A stretch of 64,000 nt of DNA from Chloroflexota bacterium (GTDB lineage Bacteria; Chloroflexota; Anaerolineae; Anaerolineales; Villigracilaceae): NCBI GenBank assembly GCA_016235445.1, contig JACRLB010000001.1:88054-152053 (forward strand), in the 5' to 3' direction. The notes under the pieces were generated by a model. It made no database searches and was not told the origin of the DNA. It saw nothing but the letters and a program-made list of their open reading frames with translations. The translations under genes were made by a program, and so were the position numbers. Position 1 is the first letter of the stretch. Each line of letters starts with the position of its first letter. Shown piece after piece: positions 1 to 8,387 of the stretch.

Positions 1-539
1 GCAAGGCCGATGGGTTCGAGTAATTTTTGAATGGACAGCGATGCGCCGCCGTCGGTGCCGCCGGTGATGACCACAAGGTCGGGCCGCAGGCGCAGGATGC
101 TGTCTATTTGCTGGTTGGGTTTGCGCTGGTCGTTCAAGCCGATGGTATCCACGATGCGGGTGTAGGTGGATTCTGTCAGCCTGCGCGCGCTTTCCAGCGA
201 AACATCTTTGAGCAAACCGACAATGACCGTTTTGACAACCGCCCCAGCGGACAGGGTGACGACCAGCGCATCCACCCCGGAGCCGTTAGACTGGCTCGGC
301 GTAATAAGGCCGCGGGAGGCATCGAGTAAAGTTTTCCCCAATACTTTTTGCAAATTCGTGATGGCGTCACGCGCGCCTTCGGCCACATCCTTGAAGGGCG
401 CTTCGGCAGTGGTGGGCGCGGAGCCGGAAGCCACGAAACGATATTCGCCTTCGATGACGTCAAAAAAGACAGCGCGTGTATTCGCCGCGCCGACATCGAT
501 TGCGAGCAGGGAGTTACCGTCAACCAGTGAAGATGGCAT
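1..539 (-). CDS. GlmL/MutL-like ASKHA-fold ATPase, 3' end cut by window edge
   Basis: The frame opens at the ATG whose complement is at 537-539 and stays open to base 1, giving about 179 N-terminal residues. An actin/Hsp70-type phosphate-1 loop is visible (LLAIDVGAANTRAVFFDV, residues about 11-28), followed by a second glycine-rich stretch, VVITGGTDGGASLS. This layout is that of the glutamate mutase L (GlmL/MutL) family, known as an ATPase chaperone of B12-dependent glutamate mutase. No glmE or glmS is nearby. The gene instead ends an operon of membrane proteins, starting 5 bases after the preceding gene, so a role in that complex is more likely (inference). Not to be confused with the DNA repair gene mutL at 58664-60538. 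Confidence 0.75.
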   Translation of the reverse strand, partial: MPSSLVDGNSLLAIDVGAANTRAVFFDVIEGEYRFVASGSAPTTAEAPFKDVAEGARDAITNLQKVLGKTLLDASRGLITPSQSNGSGVDALVVTLSAGAVVKTVIVGLLKDVSLESARRLTESTYTRIVDTIGLNDQRKPNQQIDSILRLRPDLVVITGGTDGGASLSIQKLLEPIGL

Positions 540-544
540 GATTG

Positions 545-1237
545 CTAAAAGTTCCCGAAGAGATTGCTGAAGAAGTTGATGATGGATGCGATGCGTTCGA
601 TCAACGCGGTGAGCGCGGCGGCATACACACCTGCGAAGATCGCGCCCAGGGTAATGCCGATGAAGATGCGCCCCACCCAGGCGGCGATTTCGATCAACCC
701 AAAACGGCGCATGGAGCCGTCCGCTTTGGGGCTTGCGCCAAAGTGGAAATAGACCAGGGAGAAAATCGCGCCAAAGAGAACAACCAATCCATTGCCAAAG
801 GCTTCCCCTTTGCTGATGCCCACTGCAACAGCGGCGTTCAGGTCGAAGAAATTAATCGTCGCCCCCACCTGCGGGATGAGCGTGCCCATGACCGCGCCGG
901 CCACAATCACTGCCGCGCCTGTGCCGACCAAAAAGGCCATGGTCATGCGCGCCACGCCAGCCATGCGCGAAGAGACTTTCAATAAAATGAACAGCGAGCC
1001 AAGCAGGGGAATGGCGGCAAATATCTTTTCGTTCATCGAGCCAAACACAAGCGGGTACGCCAGGCGCGGCACGATCACCTGCCACAAGGCAATCGCGGCC
1101 ACATATCCCGCGGATACTCCCACGAAGATGTACACCGCAATTCGAAAGAGCGGATTATCTCCAATTAAATAACTGAAGATCAGAAGGGTAAATATGAAAC
1201 TGATGACGCCGGTGATCAGGTCAGGCTGGAAGATCAT
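545..1237 (-). CDS. Polytopic membrane protein, unknown function
   Basis: 230 residues with about six hydrophobic helices (for example VISFIFTLLIFSYLI near the N terminus and IGITLGAIFAGVYAAAL near the C terminus). No catalytic motif is recognisable. It starts 1 base after the zinc-ribbon gene stops and is followed 5 bases later by the GlmL-like ATPase, so it is almost certainly co-transcribed with both. I do not recognise a named family. It is probably a membrane subunit of the complex encoded by this operon (inference). Confidence 0.75.
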   Translation of the reverse strand: MIFQPDLITGVISFIFTLLIFSYLIGDNPLFRIAVYIFVGVSAGYVAAIALWQVIVPRLAYPLVFGSMNEKIFAAIPLLGSLFILLKVSSRMAGVARMTMAFLVGTGAAVIVAGAVMGTLIPQVGATINFFDLNAAVAVGISKGEAFGNGLVVLFGAIFSLVYFHFGASPKADGSMRRFGLIEIAAWVGRIFIGITLGAIFAGVYAAALTALIERIASIINFFSNLFGNF

Positions 1238-1238
1238 C

Positions 1239-3731
1239 CTATTTTGCCTCCCTTGCTGAAGCGCGGTCTCGCAGGCCCAGGGCTAAATTCCATAAACCGC
1301 CGCCCAGCGCCAAAGACATGGCAAGCAACATGCCGAGGCTGTAGGCATCCCAGTAATTTCGGGCAACGCCGGGACGGCCGGCGTTATTCTGCTCGAAGAC
1401 TGCCCCGCCGTACAACCCCGCCACCACGCCATTGATCTGTTGCGAGTCAAAATATGGCTGGATCATCGGCGCGGCCTGCGCGCTGGAAATGACCACCACG
1501 GGAATTTCTCCGCGTGTCGATTCAGTTTGTTCGATCCACACACGGGCGGCATCGGCGCTGTCTGTGACCAAAACCAGGGCCGCAAATTGAGAGAGGGTTG
1601 CAACGCCTTCAAGCGGAGCGGATGCCCAGGCCGGTTGAAGAGACATATCCAACGGGCTGGCGGCGCGCGGGTTCAATGAAAAGGCGCGGATGCCCAACTG
1701 CCCGCCGGGCAGGTAGCCCAGATTCAGGTAGGTGATCCTGTTTTCGTAGTTGTGCCCGGCCAACGGTCCGGAAATGAAGCGTTCTGTCAGAACGGAGCCT
1801 GTCTCATTCGTGGAAATAAAAGTCAAACGCGGATGTTTCAAAAGAATCATCTGGTCAAAAAAGGGGGCGGCGGCAACTTCCATTTCTCCAACGCGGGAGG
1901 CTTCGTAGTCCATCGCCACCAGCACAGGCGCGTTTTCTGGAATGGAGCGCGCCACATTCAACGCGCCGCCAATTTCACGCGGCACACCCAAAGGCATCGA
2001 GAAGATGGGCGCGCCCACCGACAACCCGAATGTGACCGCCGCAAAAATAACAAAGAAAAGAAACCAGCGCAGGCCGCGCGAAGCGCGCAATATCAATGAA
2101 GAATAGGATGCAATTGGAACCGGGGCTGTTTCAGCCGCAAGGATCTGCTCGAGCAATGCCGCATGTGCCTGCTGTTCATCTGTGGCTTGCAAGCGGATGG
2201 AATATGCCTTGGGTTTGCTGGTGGGTGTGAAGCCCGGCGCGGCGGGCAGAACGCCTTGCAAACCCGCCAGCGCGCCGCGAGACTCCAGGGTTTGGTCGCT
2301 CGAAAATGAGGAGAACGGCGAAGGCAGGGGCGCATCCACCGGGCGCATGGCTTGCACCCACGAGGGCAGTTCACCGGGCGCAATTGCATCGGCATTGGTG
2401 ATCGGCGTCGGGCTGGATGAAGCCGGGAGTTCCATCGCACTCGAAAGCCAGTCTGGCATTTCTGTAAACAGATTATCCGTGGCTGAGGCTTGCGAGTCGC
2501 CTGCAAAAGCGGGCGGCGCATCAAAGGGTATATCCTTTTCAAGTGCAGGCGCAGGTTCATCAGACGCGAAGGTTTCGGCGTCTTTGAAGGCGTTGAGCCA
2601 GTCCGGAGAATCAAACGAAGCTTCGGCAGGTTCAACTTCAGCGGCTGGCGTTTCCTCGGGCTGTTCAAAAATGGAAGTCTGCGGCGCGGAGGCTTTCAAC
2701 CAATCGGGCAGGTCGCCCAGGGCATCTGCGTTTTTCTGCGACACAGGCGGCAGGGGCACCGTATCTTCACTGCTCGAAAGCCAGGCGGGCAACTCGCCAG
2801 TGGCAGGCATTCCAGCTTCTTCGTTTTTCAACCACTTCGGCGTTGTATCCTGGGCGCGTTTGGCGGCGTTTTCCGCTTGATCGTTCAACCAGGCAGGCAA
2901 TTCACCGGAGGATAAAGGATCAAACGCCTCCGACTCCCCCGCAGTTGATTCTGCAAAAACGGCAGAATCAACGCTTTGAGCTTTGTCTTCGATCCCGCGC
3001 AGCCAGTCTGGCGTTTCGGGGGCTGGCGGAGGAAAGTCATTCGCTGAAGCCTCGAATGATGGGGGCTGTGCTTTCCCAGTGTCTTCATCTGCTGTAGCCA
3101 TGCGGCGGAGCCAATCGGGTGTGTCATCCGCGGGGGGTGTTTTAGCGGGCTGTTCAGCAGGTTTGAAATCATCGGCGTTGCGGAACCAGTCGGTCAGTTC
3201 GTCTTTTTCATTGGCTTGCGCCTTGTTCTCTGTCAACCCCGCCAGCCACGAGGGGGTATCCTCGTCGCTGGTTTCTTCCTGGGCAAAATCATTTTTATCG
3301 CCCAATTCAACCCGGCGCGCTTCGGATGATTCGGCCTGATTTTTTTTGGGTGTGGGTGCGGTTCCGGTAATGCTTGCAAGCCAGTCTGGCATTTCATCTT
3401 CATCCCCGTCTGAAGATTGGGATTGCAGGCCAGCCAGCAAGTCTTCGGCAGGAGCGGCAGGGCGGGTCTTGCCGGTTTTCTGTGAAGACTGCGGCACATC
3501 CTCATCTTCGTTGTTGCGCGAGGAGTCACGCGCATCCCTTAACCATTGCGGCAGGACGGGTTCAAGCTCGGCGGTGTTTTTCTTGGTTGGGGCCTGCCCG
3601 GGTCTAATGGGCGCATCCGGGCTTTTGAGAGAACCCGTGATCGGCTGTAAACGAGACTGGCAATACTGGCAAAATTCCTGGCCTGCCGGGTTGTTCTCGC
3701 CACAAACGGGGCATTTGATGCTATCTGCCAT
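1239..3731 (-). CDS. Zinc-ribbon protein with 13 PxWL-type motifs and a membrane-anchored C-terminal domain
   Basis: 830 residues in three parts. (1) An N-terminal zinc ribbon with C7, C10, C21 and C24. (2) A long, acidic, low-complexity region to about residue 540 that repeats a short motif of the form acidic/L/T-P-x-W-L: LPQWL, MPDWL, TPSWL, LTDWF, TPDWL (twice), LPAWL (twice), TPKWL, LPDWL, SPDWL, MPDWL and LPSWV. (3) A transmembrane helix around 556-577, a roughly 220-residue domain, and a second helix around 797-817. The domain between the helices resembles no enzyme I know. The spaced tryptophan motifs look like docking sites for a repeated partner (inference). The start codon overlaps the upstream stop by one base, implying translational coupling. 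Confidence 0.8.
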   Translation of the reverse strand: MADSIKCPVCGENNPAGQEFCQYCQSRLQPITGSLKSPDAPIRPGQAPTKKNTAELEPVLPQWLRDARDSSRNNEDEDVPQSSQKTGKTRPAAPAEDLLAGLQSQSSDGDEDEMPDWLASITGTAPTPKKNQAESSEARRVELGDKNDFAQEETSDEDTPSWLAGLTENKAQANEKDELTDWFRNADDFKPAEQPAKTPPADDTPDWLRRMATADEDTGKAQPPSFEASANDFPPPAPETPDWLRGIEDKAQSVDSAVFAESTAGESEAFDPLSSGELPAWLNDQAENAAKRAQDTTPKWLKNEEAGMPATGELPAWLSSSEDTVPLPPVSQKNADALGDLPDWLKASAPQTSIFEQPEETPAAEVEPAEASFDSPDWLNAFKDAETFASDEPAPALEKDIPFDAPPAFAGDSQASATDNLFTEMPDWLSSAMELPASSSPTPITNADAIAPGELPSWVQAMRPVDAPLPSPFSSFSSDQTLESRGALAGLQGVLPAAPGFTPTSKPKAYSIRLQATDEQQAHAALLEQILAAETAPVPIASYSSLILRASRGLRWFLFFVIFAAVTFGLSVGAPIFSMPLGVPREIGGALNVARSIPENAPVLVAMDYEASRVGEMEVAAAPFFDQMILLKHPRLTFISTNETGSVLTERFISGPLAGHNYENRITYLNLGYLPGGQLGIRAFSLNPRAASPLDMSLQPAWASAPLEGVATLSQFAALVLVTDSADAARVWIEQTESTRGEIPVVVISSAQAAPMIQPYFDSQQINGVVAGLYGGAVFEQNNAGRPGVARNYWDAYSLGMLLAMSLALGGGLWNLALGLRDRASAREAK

Positions 3732-4345
3732 TATGTTCCCCCGTATGGGCGGTCAACGGCAAATAAGACTCGCAGGCCAGTGGTGAGCGCGCCCAGCGCA
3801 ACGCCGATCAAAATTCCGCGTGCGCCGCCGAGGGCCAGAATCTGGCTGACCCAGGGGCGGATCAATGTGCCGATCACGGGAATATCACCGAACGGTAAGG
3901 TAGCCGAGCCGAGAAAGAGCAAGGCGGCTGTCAGTAGAAAGATGATGCCCATCATGTCTGTGCGGCGGCGCAGGAGGCGGATGGCCGCATAGAGCAGGGA
4001 TACGGTCAGCAAGCCCATCAACGCGGCTTCGACGGGGATGATGATGCCGTTCAAGGCGACCATTTGCATTACGTCATGCTGAGGGCGGAGGATCATGCCA
4101 AAGAAAAACGTGACAGCCAACCCGATGATAAGAAGCGCGCTGTAAGCGCTTCCTTTTTCGCCGCGGCGAATTTTGTCCATGTGAACCGAGGTCAAATTCA
4201 ATATTCCCACAATCGCGGCAACGCCTGCAAGGATGATTGCCCAGTTCAATAAAAGGGTTTGCACGCCCGCCAGCGCCGGGAAGAAATAACCGCCCAATAC
4301 CAGGACGCCGCTTGCAATGGCAATGAATGCGGTAATGACTCGCAT
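3731..4345 (-). CDS. Polytopic membrane protein, unknown function
   Basis: 204 residues, nearly all hydrophobic, with about six predicted helices and a short positively charged loop (MDKIRRGEKG). No motif identifies a transporter or enzyme family. Start and stop each overlap a neighbouring gene by one base (TAATG-type junctions), so expression is coupled to the 247-residue gene upstream and the zinc-ribbon gene downstream. Most likely an integral subunit of the same assembly. Confidence 0.75.
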   Translation of the reverse strand: MRVITAFIAIASGVLVLGGYFFPALAGVQTLLLNWAIILAGVAAIVGILNLTSVHMDKIRRGEKGSAYSALLIIGLAVTFFFGMILRPQHDVMQMVALNGIIIPVEAALMGLLTVSLLYAAIRLLRRRTDMMGIIFLLTAALLFLGSATLPFGDIPVIGTLIRPWVSQILALGGARGILIGVALGALTTGLRVLFAVDRPYGGT

Positions 4346-5088
4346 TAGATGGTCCCTAAAAGTTTAATGGCCGCGCCGCCGAGCATGGCAAGAATGACCA
4401 GCCAGCGTAAAACATCCTGCACGGTGAGGCTGGCGATGTGGGATGCGCCCGCGCCGAGGTAGGCGCCTGCGGCAAATAGCTCTTCGCCGATCAAGGCATC
4501 CTGTGTGTTTGCAAAGAGTACGGCTTGCCCGCTGAGGTTGTCGCTTGCTCCGATCATGGTCAGGCTTTCACGATCTGAGGCTTCGGCGAGCAGGGCGGCT
4601 TCCGGGCCAAAATGACCGAGCATAATATTGGTGGCAACTTTCTCGTTTTGAGGGATGTGCATTGCGCCGGCGGCATATCCAAAGGGAGTTAGCCCGGTAA
4701 TGCGGCCTGTGGTTGGGATGTACAATTCGTCCACACCTGCGGCTTGATAGCCGGCCTGCAAGGTGTCTTGTGTGAGCAGGCCAAGCAGGGGGTCGCCTGA
4801 GGAGGCGATGGCAGGCATGTCGCTGACGGAGGTGCGCTCTGCAATAATGCGCAAGGTTGCCAGCCCGGCCAGCGCAGACCCTCCGCGCGCATCGAGCAGG
4901 CTTCCACGCCCAAGGGAAATATGCAGGCGTGTGCCGTCTTCCACGCTTAACCCCAACATGCGGTACAAGCGGGTGAGCGCAGGAATATCACGCAGGCGGG
5001 CGGGGGAGTTTCTTTTCCATAGGGTGATTGCACCCAAAAGAAGCGCGGCGAAGAGAATCAGAACAAGTGGAAGGAAGGTTTGGATCAT
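4345..5088 (-). CDS. Membrane-bounded protein, DUF6754-like
   Basis: 247 residues with one hydrophobic helix at each end (FLPLVLILFAALLLGAITLW at the N terminus and LRWLVILAMLGGAAIKLL at the C terminus) around a soluble domain of about 190 residues containing RLHISLGRGSLLD, ATLRIIAERT and MLGHFGPEAALLAE. The architecture matches what I recall of the DUF6754 proteins of Anaerolineae; I could not test this by search. It overlaps the 81-residue gene by 4 bases and the 204-residue gene by 1 base. Confidence 0.7.
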   Translation of the reverse strand: MIQTFLPLVLILFAALLLGAITLWKRNSPARLRDIPALTRLYRMLGLSVEDGTRLHISLGRGSLLDARGGSALAGLATLRIIAERTSVSDMPAIASSGDPLLGLLTQDTLQAGYQAAGVDELYIPTTGRITGLTPFGYAAGAMHIPQNEKVATNIMLGHFGPEAALLAEASDRESLTMIGASDNLSGQAVLFANTQDALIGEELFAAGAYLGAGASHIASLTVQDVLRWLVILAMLGGAAIKLLGTI

Positions 5089-5330
5089 GGGCTTGTCTCT
5101 TCCTGCGCCAAAAAGGAGGCAAATGCGCGCGTTTCTGTTTCCTCTTCGAGCGTTTCGGCCAGCGCGTTTAGTTGATCGCTTTTTACGAAGCCACCGCTAA
5201 AATAAATCGCCTGCGCTCCAAGCAAAGCAAGAGGGCTTCCTGCTTCAAGGAACGAGGCGATCAGGTGGTTAAGTTGGTATCGGCGCAAGGACTCAGCCCA
5301 GCGCGGCCAAAATTTGCGCGGTGACTTCAT
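5085..5330 (-). CDS. Small soluble protein opening the GlmL-like operon, unknown
   Basis: 81 residues, with a basic N terminus (MKSPRKFWPRWAESLRRYQLNHL) and an acidic, glutamate-rich C terminus. The middle (FLEAGSPLALLGAQAIYFSGGFV) is moderately hydrophobic but short for a membrane span. It is the first gene of the operon and overlaps the next by 4 bases (ATGA). No family recognised. The promoter must lie in 5331-5398, just downstream of a MITE insertion, but I see no convincing -35/-10 pair. Confidence 0.6.
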   Translation of the reverse strand: MKSPRKFWPRWAESLRRYQLNHLIASFLEAGSPLALLGAQAIYFSGGFVKSDQLNALAETLEEETETRAFASFLAQEETSP

Positions 5331-5398
5331 AGTTAATGCGAGTATAGCATAATTTTAAGGTTGACCCGCGCGGCTTGCATGGGGAAAAGGTTACAGTT

Positions 5399-5519
5399 TA
5401 GGACTTACGCAGAATGCTTTTTTGTCCGCTACTCTACGCCAATCCACACGAATTTTTAAAAGGATTAGCGTACATTCGTGGAGAGTAGTGGACTCTATCA
5501 AGGTTTTGCGTAAGTCCTG
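5399..5519 (+). repeat. MITE copy A (121-bp terminal-inverted-repeat element)
   Basis: Begins AGGACTTACGC at 5400 and ends with the exact complement GCGTAAGTCCT at 5518; the interior is also largely self-complementary. Nearly identical copies lie at 49517-49636, 53339-53459 and 61488-61608. AGTT occurs directly on both sides (5395-5398 and 5520-5523), a plausible short target duplication. It sits between the glgC stop and the start of the 81-residue gene. No transposase is encoded. Confidence 0.85.
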
Positions 5520-5546
5520 AGTTGTATAAAAATTTGCGTTCCTGGG

Positions 5547-6794
5547 TCAGGGGGCAATGGTTGTACCGGGCAATAACTCTGCATCCTTGGGGATGACGAC
5601 AATGCCATCGCGCACGTACCAGTTCTCGTGATCAATATCCTTGTTGCGCGGGAAGGGACGGATGGTGACATTATTTCCAATCCGTGCATTCTTATCGAGG
5701 ATCGCGCCTTCGATGTAACAGTTCGCGCCAATGCCAATGGGCTGGCCTTCACGGTCGCGCTCATAATAATCCGAGCCCATCACAATGCTGTCCTTGATCA
5801 CACATCCTGCGGCAATCTGACTGCGAATGCCGATGATGGAATGGGAAATATCGGATTTAAGAATACGGCTTCCCTCGGCAATCAAAACATCGCGCAGACT
5901 GCTGTCTTCCACAATGGAGCCGGGCAAAAAGCGCGTGTCGGTGTAGATGGGAAGTTTCGCATCGTAAAAATTAAACGGCGTTTCAGGAGTGGTGAGCGCC
6001 AGGTTGGTTTCGTAAAACGAGCGGATCGTCCCAATATCCTGCCAGTAGCCATCGAAGTCAAAACCAAAAACGGCGTGAGTATCGATTGCCTGGGGAATAA
6101 TGTCACCGCCAAAATCGTCATGGTTGGGAAAATCCGTCAACAAATCCATCAACACTTTTGTCTTGAACATGTAAATGCCCATCGAACCCAGGAACGGCCT
6201 CTGCGGATCGTCACGGCTGATAAATTTCTGTTGGATTTCCACATCCTTCGGCTTTTCGACAAAGGAGGAAATTCGCCCATCCCCTTCCCGTTTAAGGATG
6301 CCAAAGCGCGTCACCTCCTCCCTCGAAACTGGTTGCACAGCGACGGTGATATCTGCCCTGTTGCTCCAGTGAAATTCAGCCATGGCTTTGTAATCCATGC
6401 GGTAGAGATGATCACCCGCAAGGATGAGCACATGCTTGGCGCCAGTGGACAAAATCTCGAGGGTCTGCTTGCGGACGGCATCTGCCGTACCCTGATACCA
6501 GTCTGCGCTTTCGAGGGTTTGTTCCGCCGCCCAGATCTGCACCCAGCCCTGATGAAAAGCGTCAAAATTGTAGGTGCGTGTAATGTGACGATGCAGGGAC
6601 ACAGAGTTGAACTGTGTCAGAATCGCGATGCGAAAAATCTCTGAATTGATGCAATTGCTGATGGGAATGTCAATGAGGCGGTATTTGCCTGCGATAGGCA
6701 CGGCTGGCTTGGAGCGCATCTGAGTCAGTGGATACAGGCGCGCCCCGCGCCCTCCGCCCAAAATCACCGCCAGGACATCGTTCAATGAGGGCAT
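5547..6794 (-). CDS. glgC: Glucose-1-phosphate adenylyltransferase (ADP-glucose pyrophosphorylase)
   Basis: 415 residues, the normal GlgC length. It makes ADP-glucose from ATP and glucose 1-phosphate, the committed step of glycogen synthesis. The N-terminal nucleotidyltransferase signature is clear (AVILGGGRGARLYPLT, then SKPAVPIAGKYRLIDIPISN), as are the regions around AGDHLYRMDY and SFVEKPKD. The C-terminal third is a left-handed beta-helix with hexapeptide-like repeats. The start at 6794 is supported by GGAGG upstream. It stands alone; no other glg gene is in the window. Confidence 0.97.
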   Translation of the reverse strand: MPSLNDVLAVILGGGRGARLYPLTQMRSKPAVPIAGKYRLIDIPISNCINSEIFRIAILTQFNSVSLHRHITRTYNFDAFHQGWVQIWAAEQTLESADWYQGTADAVRKQTLEILSTGAKHVLILAGDHLYRMDYKAMAEFHWSNRADITVAVQPVSREEVTRFGILKREGDGRISSFVEKPKDVEIQQKFISRDDPQRPFLGSMGIYMFKTKVLMDLLTDFPNHDDFGGDIIPQAIDTHAVFGFDFDGYWQDIGTIRSFYETNLALTTPETPFNFYDAKLPIYTDTRFLPGSIVEDSSLRDVLIAEGSRILKSDISHSIIGIRSQIAAGCVIKDSIVMGSDYYERDREGQPIGIGANCYIEGAILDKNARIGNNVTIRPFPRNKDIDHENWYVRDGIVVIPKDAELLPGTTIAP

Positions 6795-6843
6795 ACAGAG
6801 CCTCCTGGAATTTTCTTCGCATGTGCTAAAAAGCGAGATGGCC

Positions 6844-6948
6844 TTATTTTACACCCATCATCTTGCGGATGCGATGAATTACGTACGCCACCGGGTATGC
6901 CAGCAGGATCATGAGGTCAATGGCGGCAAGGAGCAGGTAGAGTTTCAT
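6844..6948 (-). CDS. 34-residue single-span membrane microprotein
   Basis: A short frame encoding one hydrophobic helix (LYLLLAAIDLMILLAYPVAY) followed by a basic tail (VIHRIRKMMGVK). This positive-inside pattern is typical of real small membrane proteins. An upstream GGAG sits about 12 bases from the ATG, a little far. It lies in the same direction as glgC and ends about 50 bases upstream of the glgC start, so it could be co-transcribed. Length alone cannot establish that it is translated. Confidence 0.45.
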   Translation of the reverse strand: MKLYLLLAAIDLMILLAYPVAYVIHRIRKMMGVK

Positions 6949-7167
6949 GAAGTCTGTTAAATCTCCGTAAGTATGGAAGGACTCGCTTCAGGAGGGTTTA
7001 CGCTTTGGTGCGTTCCAAGTTTCTATTTTTATTGTACAGTTCAGAAAATCCAATGTCAACGAGAACGTTTGGGTTCATATAAAACTCAAACATCCTCCAG
7101 AAATGGAGGATGTTTGAGGATGAACCCTGTAAGGTATAATACCGCTTCGGGTACGATGTTCGCCAGT

Positions 7168-7249
7168 GCCGAAGGAGGGAATCGAACCCTCATTCCCGTA
7201 GGGAACACGATTTTGAGTCGTGCGCGTCTGCCTATTCCGCCACTTCGGC
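7168..7249 (-). tRNA. tRNA-Leu (anticodon CAA)
   Basis: The complement folds as a type II tRNA: acceptor GCCGAAG pairing with CTTCGGC, anticodon stem CACGA/TCGTG around loop CTCAAAA (anticodon CAA, reads UUG), a short variable arm (TTCCC..GGGAA), and T arm GAGGGTTCGATTCCCTC. No CCA is encoded. It lies 43 bases upstream of the divergent YchF-family gene. Confidence 0.95.
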
Positions 7250-7292
7250 CAATTGCGAACGCAAGTATACCACTCCCAGAAACAAGGTCAAG

Positions 7293-8351
7293 ATGAAACT
7301 AGGAATCATTGGATTACCCCAATCAGGAAAGACGACAATTTTCAACGCGCTCACACGCGGCAACGCTCCCACCACTGCATCGGCGGGGCGCATCGAAGTA
7401 CACCAGGCAGTAGTGGATGTTCCCGACCCGCGCGTGGACCTGCTTTCGAAAATGTTCAACCCGAAGAAGACGGTCTACACCAAGGTGACGTACGCGGATA
7501 TTGCCGGGCTGGAAACTGGTTCGGCCAAGAGCGGCATTTCCGGGCAACTGTTAAATCATCTCAACCAAATGGAAGGCTTGATCCTCGTGGTACGCGCTTT
7601 CGAGAATGACAGCGTGATGCACCCCAGCGGAAGTATTAATCCACTGCGGGATGTGGACACGATGTTGACCGAGCTTTTGCTGAACGATCTGATCGCCGTC
7701 GAACGCAAGCTGGAACGCCTGACCGATGAACGCAAAAAAGGGGGCACAGACAAAGCCTTGAACGCGCGCCAGACAGAGTTGTTCGAGAAACTGCATAAAA
7801 CGCTTTCAGATAACCAGCCCCTGCGCGGCATGGAATTTACAAATGAAGAGCAGAAGGAACTTTCAAGTTTTGGCTTGCTCACCCGTAAACCCATTCTCAC
7901 TGTGTTCAACCTCGGCGAAGGCCAGCCTGCTCCCGAAGCAAAGCTCGATCATTCATCCGTGGCGTTGATGGGTAAGCTGGAAATGGAAATCGCCCAACTC
8001 TCTGCGGAGGATGCATCCGTTTTTATGGAAGAGTATGGCATCAAGGAACTCAGCCTAAATCGCATGATCAATTTGTCGTATGAACTGTTGAAGATACAGA
8101 CCTTCTTCACGGTGGGCGAGGATGAGGTGCGCGCATGGACCACGCATCGGGGCGCAACGGCGCAGGAATCGGCTGGGGAAATCCACACCGATCTTTCGCG
8201 CGGGTTTGTGCGGGCCGAAGTGGTGGCCTACGAAGACTTGATCAGCCTCGGGTCGATGAATGAGGCGAAGGCCAAAGGGAAGCTAAGACTCGAAGGCAAG
8301 GAATATCCTGTTAAGGATGGCGATATCATGCACGTGCGATCCAGTTTGTAA
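7293..8351 (+). CDS. ychF: YchF/Obg-family P-loop NTPase
   Basis: 352 residues, close to the usual ~360 of YchF. It has an N-terminal P-loop (GLPQSGKTT, residues 7-15), a switch region with DIAGL, an N-L-G-E motif at the G4 position (which in YchF replaces NKxD and favours ATP), and a C-terminal TGS-type domain (RAEVVAYEDL...GDIMHVRSSL). YchF proteins bind ribosomes and act in translation and stress responses. The G1 loop here has QSGKT rather than the common NVGKS, so this may be a divergent paralogue. Start supported by AAGGTCAAG. Confidence 0.85.
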   Translation: MKLGIIGLPQSGKTTIFNALTRGNAPTTASAGRIEVHQAVVDVPDPRVDLLSKMFNPKKTVYTKVTYADIAGLETGSAKSGISGQLLNHLNQMEGLILVVRAFENDSVMHPSGSINPLRDVDTMLTELLLNDLIAVERKLERLTDERKKGGTDKALNARQTELFEKLHKTLSDNQPLRGMEFTNEEQKELSSFGLLTRKPILTVFNLGEGQPAPEAKLDHSSVALMGKLEMEIAQLSAEDASVFMEEYGIKELSLNRMINLSYELLKIQTFFTVGEDEVRAWTTHRGATAQESAGEIHTDLSRGFVRAEVVAYEDLISLGSMNEAKAKGKLRLEGKEYPVKDGDIMHVRSSL

Positions 8352-8387
8352 AAACGTAGTGGCGACTACACATTTCAGGAGAACATC

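Noticed and set aside
5628..6644. 338-codon open frame opposite glgC
   Set aside because: Shadow of glgC, with no ribosome site or family pattern.
6973..7296. 107-codon open frame upstream of the YchF-family gene
   Set aside because: It runs through the tRNA-Leu gene on the opposite strand, and has no domain or ribosome site.
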